Assembly: GCA_945902075.1 (NCBI GenBank)
Contig: CAMDMA010000001.1
Location: forward strand, 124,001 to 188,000
DNA from: Candidatus Kuenenia stuttgartensis
GTDB taxonomy: Bacteria > Planctomycetota > Phycisphaerae > Phycisphaerales > SM1A02
Length of the DNA stretch: 64,000 nucleotides
Reading direction: 5' to 3'
Shown: positions 61,361 to 64,000 of the stretch, in pieces
Numbering within the stretch: position 1 is the stretch's first letter
Layout: every line of letters starts with the position of its first letter
Position numbers and translations under genes: made by a program
Notes under the pieces: model-generated
What the model saw: the letters and a program-made list of their open reading frames with translations, nothing else
Told to the model about the DNA's origin: nothing
The model's database searches: none

Positions 61361-61943
61361 CACGGCGATCCATTTTCTTGCTGTCACCGTCACGCTCAGC
61401 GAAGATGGTGCGCCACAACTTCGTCGCGAGGTTCTCCCGCTTGAGATTGGCTACCTGCGGGTGGAACTTCGAACAGCAAAGACATCGTGCCATGTTGTCA
61501 TCGATACGACGGCGGAATCTGTCGTACTCAGTACTGCTGGCCTCGGAGAGGCCGAGGTCGAACTCGACTTTCTCGTCTGTGAGCGCGACCAACCGCCAAT
61601 CGCAACCGATGACGCTGAGTCATCGATTTGTAGACCACGCCCCTCCACTGCAACTGCGAACCTTTCGCGGGCGATCTACTCCGTCCCGAGCAAGCCGTGT
61701 CCCCCCAAGATGTTCGGGCTCGACCGATGCCCGATCGAAGCATGGGCCATAGGCGACGATGTCAGCGCGCAAACTGTGATTACCGATGGATCAGGGCGCA
61801 TCTTCGCTCGCCCATCGAACGGGCGCACGCCAGCCTCGGAACCAATTCAACTCCCACTTGGCCGCTATCTCCTTCGCTCCATTCGATCACGGGGCATGAG
61901 CATCGCGCGCATCGCATGCGCGCCGCATACGCGTATTGACTAA
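61353..61943 (+). CDS. Unknown protein overlapping the binding-protein-like lipoprotein
   Basis: This 196-residue protein of no recognised family starts at an ATG inside the last codons of the upstream gene and is therefore translationally coupled to it. It has no signal peptide. The first half is regular beta-strand-like (IHFLAVTVTLSEDG, LPLEIGYLRVELRT, CHVVIDTTAESVVL, AEVELDFLV). The second half is polar and contains five Cys residues. It could be a cytoplasmic partner of the lipoprotein (inference). It converges with the kinase gene, 35 bp away. Confidence 0.6.
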   Translation: MSDTAIHFLAVTVTLSEDGAPQLRREVLPLEIGYLRVELRTAKTSCHVVIDTTAESVVLSTAGLGEAEVELDFLVCERDQPPIATDDAESSICRPRPSTATANLSRAIYSVPSKPCPPKMFGLDRCPIEAWAIGDDVSAQTVITDGSGRIFARPSNGRTPASEPIQLPLGRYLLRSIRSRGMSIARIACAPHTRID

Positions 61944-61978
61944 CCATGCGTACAAAGATGTGAGGAGCCGCGTTCGAT

Positions 61979-63118
61979 TTATCCGAGAGGATCCCACGCC
62001 GATAGAGGAACTGATGGATTGGGACCACGGCGAGCGAGAACTTCCTCCGCAATCGCGGCCCGGAGCGCTGCAGCAAATAGTGCGGCCGACTTCGGACGAC
62101 AGGTCAACTCGATTGAAAGCGCTGTATCAATGACTGCCGCCAAGCGTTCACTGACATCAGGAGCAAACTGACGCACCGGAATGCGGCGTTCAAAGAGAAT
62201 CGCTCGCAAGAGTGGCATGGTCCCTGTTTCACCGACCTCGTAGGGAAGCCGCGCCGTGAGCAATTCGTAGAGCAGCACCGCGCACTGGTAGACATCGGTT
62301 GCTGGGCCGACACGCGATGCGCGCCCATCTGCTTGCTCCGGACTCATGTATGCAAAGCTACCCATGAGATTTCCGGTGATCGTGCGCACACCGGTGCGGC
62401 GGCTATCTTCTGGCGCGAGGCGTGCGATACCAAAATCAAGTAGTCGGGGGACTCCATTCGGCTCTACCAGCACATTGAGGGGCTTGAGATCGCGATGGAC
62501 GACACCGCGTACATGCGCGAACTCAAGAATGTCGAGAATCTGAGCGGCGATTTCAACCCGCAGTGGAAGATCGCGGGGCGTTTGACGAGCCCAGACATCG
62601 AGTGTTTCTCCAGCAACACGCTCCATGACGAGGTAGAGACGCCGTTCGGATGTCGACCCCGCTTCAATCACGCGAACGATGCCAGGGTGGCGCAAACTTG
62701 CGAGTATGCGGCACTCCTGCCGGAAACGTTGCAGCATCGAGTTGGTTGCTGTCGCCGCGAGCACTTTGATCGCGATAGGTGCACCATCGATGGAGCGTGC
62801 GGCGTACACCGATGCAGTTCCACCGATCGCGAGACGCTGTTCGAGCACATATCCCTTGATGACTGGCGGGCATTCGTCTTCCGAATCGTCGACGAATCGC
62901 GGCTCGATGAACGGACTCACCCGAATCTCCTCAATCCGAGTGGACTGAATTGAAGACTCTTCGACCGTATCAAGTAACAACTCAACCTCGCGGCGCAGGT
63001 CATCAGCGAGGCGCGCGAGATCGAGGAACGCATGCCGCAGCTCAGGTTTGAGCTCCACTGCTGCATCGAAGATGCGACGGATCTCGCGCCATCGACGAAC
63101 GTCGGTCACCCCGTTCAT
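61979..63118 (-). CDS. Ser/Thr protein kinase (PKN type) paired with an ECF sigma factor
   Basis: The 379-residue kinase has an N-terminal extension (about 1-85) of the kind found beside ECF sigma factors (WREIRRIFDAAVELKPELRHAFL...REVELLL). A full kinase domain follows: LAIGGTASVY (glycine loop), catalytic Lys118 in IAIKVL, HRDLKPLNVLV, DFGIA and FAYMSPEQ. There is no transmembrane segment and no extracellular sensor domain, so it is cytoplasmic. The ATG overlaps the sigma factor stop (ATGA). ECF groups linked to Ser/Thr kinases are known in planctomycetes, where the kinase is thought to control the sigma factor in place of an anti-sigma. Confidence 0.93.
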   Translation of the reverse strand: MNGVTDVRRWREIRRIFDAAVELKPELRHAFLDLARLADDLRREVELLLDTVEESSIQSTRIEEIRVSPFIEPRFVDDSEDECPPVIKGYVLEQRLAIGGTASVYAARSIDGAPIAIKVLAATATNSMLQRFRQECRILASLRHPGIVRVIEAGSTSERRLYLVMERVAGETLDVWARQTPRDLPLRVEIAAQILDILEFAHVRGVVHRDLKPLNVLVEPNGVPRLLDFGIARLAPEDSRRTGVRTITGNLMGSFAYMSPEQADGRASRVGPATDVYQCAVLLYELLTARLPYEVGETGTMPLLRAILFERRIPVRQFAPDVSERLAAVIDTALSIELTCRPKSAALFAAALRAAIAEEVLARRGPNPSVPLSAWDPLG

Positions 63119-63672
63119 TCGACTCTTGCCTCCGGTTGACTCTCGGCCGGCAGACCTCGGTACTGCCGCTCAAGAAATGCGCGCGCGAAACGCCAGTCGC
63201 GCTCGACCGTTGGCACGCTCACCCCAATGACGCGCCCGATCTGTGCCATTTCCATTGCGCCGAAAATCCGCAATGACGCCACTTGAGCTGATCGATCGTC
63301 CGCCCGGGTCAACGCCGCCAGTGCGTCTTCAAGTTCGAGCACGCCTGCGACATCGTCCGGCTTACTTGGTTCAAAGGTTTCGAGGTCCATCCCACGACGA
63401 CCACGCCCGCGCTTCGCAGAGGATCGTCGGCGTGCATGATCAACGAGGACATTGCGGAGGATGAGTGCCGCAGTCGCTGCGAAGTGCTCCTCCGACGCGA
63501 ACTCGCTGGACTCGCGATGCGCGAGCTTGAGAAACGCCTCATGCACAACCGCAGTTGGCTGCAGCGTGTGCCCCGCGGGTTGTCCGCGCATGTGCATCGA
63601 GGATAACTCGTGGAGACGGTCGTAAATCCGCTCAAACAACTGTGACAGGCTCGGAACTTCAACGGAAGCCAT
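63115..63672 (-). CDS. ECF-family RNA polymerase sigma factor
   Basis: The 185-residue protein is a planctomycete-type ECF sigma factor: region 2 includes FERIYDRLHELSSMHM, AVVHEAFLKLAHRE and HFAATAALILRNVLVDHARRRSSAKRG; region 4 is ALAALTRADDRSAQVASLRIFGAMEMAQIGRVIGVSVPTVERDWRFARAFL with a clear HTH. It is first in an operon with the overlapping Ser/Thr kinase gene. The ATG at 63672 has GAGGGTGG upstream, preferred to the ATG at 63693. Confidence 0.93.
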   Translation of the reverse strand: MASVEVPSLSQLFERIYDRLHELSSMHMRGQPAGHTLQPTAVVHEAFLKLAHRESSEFASEEHFAATAALILRNVLVDHARRRSSAKRGRGRRGMDLETFEPSKPDDVAGVLELEDALAALTRADDRSAQVASLRIFGAMEMAQIGRVIGVSVPTVERDWRFARAFLERQYRGLPAESQPEARVE

Positions 63673-63895
63673 TGCACCACCCTCGTCGTACAACCCGGCG
63701 AGACCAGCGCGGCAGCAGGACGATGCTCCACACGCAGTCGGGTGGGAAGGAAATCAAGCAACAGGGCTCAGCGCTGAAACACAACGACCAAGCTCGGGAG
63801 GCCTGGCAATCGTCTCTTCCGAGACGCACGCCACCGCCAACAACAAGTTGCATCCTCGCGCCATCATCCACCCTACTTCACGAGGAGAACCAACC
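63673..63895. other. Intergenic region upstream of the ECF sigma gene
   Basis: It likely carries the sigma operon promoter on the minus strand and that of a rightward transcript ending at the window edge. No gene is called here. Confidence 0.4.
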
Positions 63896-64000
63896 ATGAC
63901 GCACTTTTTCAGCGAGGCAAGCGAACTTTGGTTCAGATACTTGAATCGATCTAAAACTTTTATCTTGTCGTCTGCGCGTTGCCCGCGCGTGACCTCCATG
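63896..64000 (+). CDS. Possible start of a gene running off the right edge
   Basis: An ATG at 63896 is preceded by AGGAG with a spacing of about nine bases, and the frame stays open for the 35 codons to the window end. The encoded residues (MTHFFSEASELWFRYLNRS...) match nothing I recognise and base composition is AT-rich, so this may instead be a leader region of the next gene. Confidence 0.3.
   Translation, partial: MTHFFSEASELWFRYLNRSKTFILSSARCPRVTSM

Noticed and set aside
1-64000. Transposons, integrases or prophage genes
   Set aside because: None of the translated genes shows transposase, integrase or phage structural motifs, despite the tRNA-derived repeat at 24.4 kb.

Overview
The window is about 64 kb of GC-rich, densely packed bacterial chromosome. 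Several features together suggest a planctomycete, most likely of the class Phycisphaerae: an alternative complex III (Act) operon, repeated dockerin-like DLDGDGxVxAADL tails on exported proteins, an ECF sigma factor overlapping a Ser/Thr kinase gene, low-complexity proline-rich exported proteins, and many housekeeping genes scattered as singletons or short overlapping pairs. The taxonomic call is an inference from gene content; no rRNA gene is present.

Layout. 1-4.2 kb (minus): start of actC, then actB and actA, the quinol-oxidising respiratory complex, with a good promoter upstream. 4.3-9.6 kb: tatD and tatC (divergent), tadA, a HAD phosphatase, then truD and a bifunctional-nuclease-domain gene (minus). 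9.8-11.4 kb: a secreted subtilase with dockerin-like repeats (minus). 11.6-15 kb (plus): metK overlapping rsmB, then a PTS IIA-like gene. 15-23.2 kb: a membrane ferredoxin/TPR fusion, a DnaJ-family protein, a bPH2 membrane protein, hpt, gatB, and the divergent cyclophilin and MFS genes. 23.4-32.5 kb: an accessory, exported-protein region with proline-rich repeat proteins, a two-domain unknown exported protein, three dockerin-tailed secreted proteins, and tRNA-Cys with an inverted copy of its 3' end beside it. 32.8-36.2 kb: an M16 protease pair ending in a strong terminator. 36.6-45.8 kb (minus): a long co-directional cluster with a coiled-coil membrane protein, MurJ, a lipoprotein, an FAD amine oxidase-like protein, VanZ-like, ParA-like and a large exported unknown. 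45.9-51.8 kb: a small lipoprotein, then birA-nadC-HIT (minus, overlapping), a GLFV dehydrogenase paralogue lacking its catalytic lysine, and a CBM9-like exported protein. 51.9-59.9 kb (plus): a GH57-like amylase with CBM25 and dockerin-like tail, a Tat-exported multicopper oxidase, a SCO lipoprotein, another dockerin-tailed protein and a PEP-CTERM-like protein. 60-64 kb: a periplasmic-binding-protein-like lipoprotein with an overlapping partner, facing an ECF sigma/Ser-Thr kinase operon.

Themes. Export and envelope functions dominate: Tat translocase, Tat substrates, lipoproteins, MurJ and dockerin-like tails. At least eleven genes carry a TANNNT box 6-9 nt before the start codon and no Shine-Dalgarno sequence, which points to frequent leaderless transcription. 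This pattern also decides several start codons. No mobile element, CRISPR array, rRNA operon or replication origin was seen.
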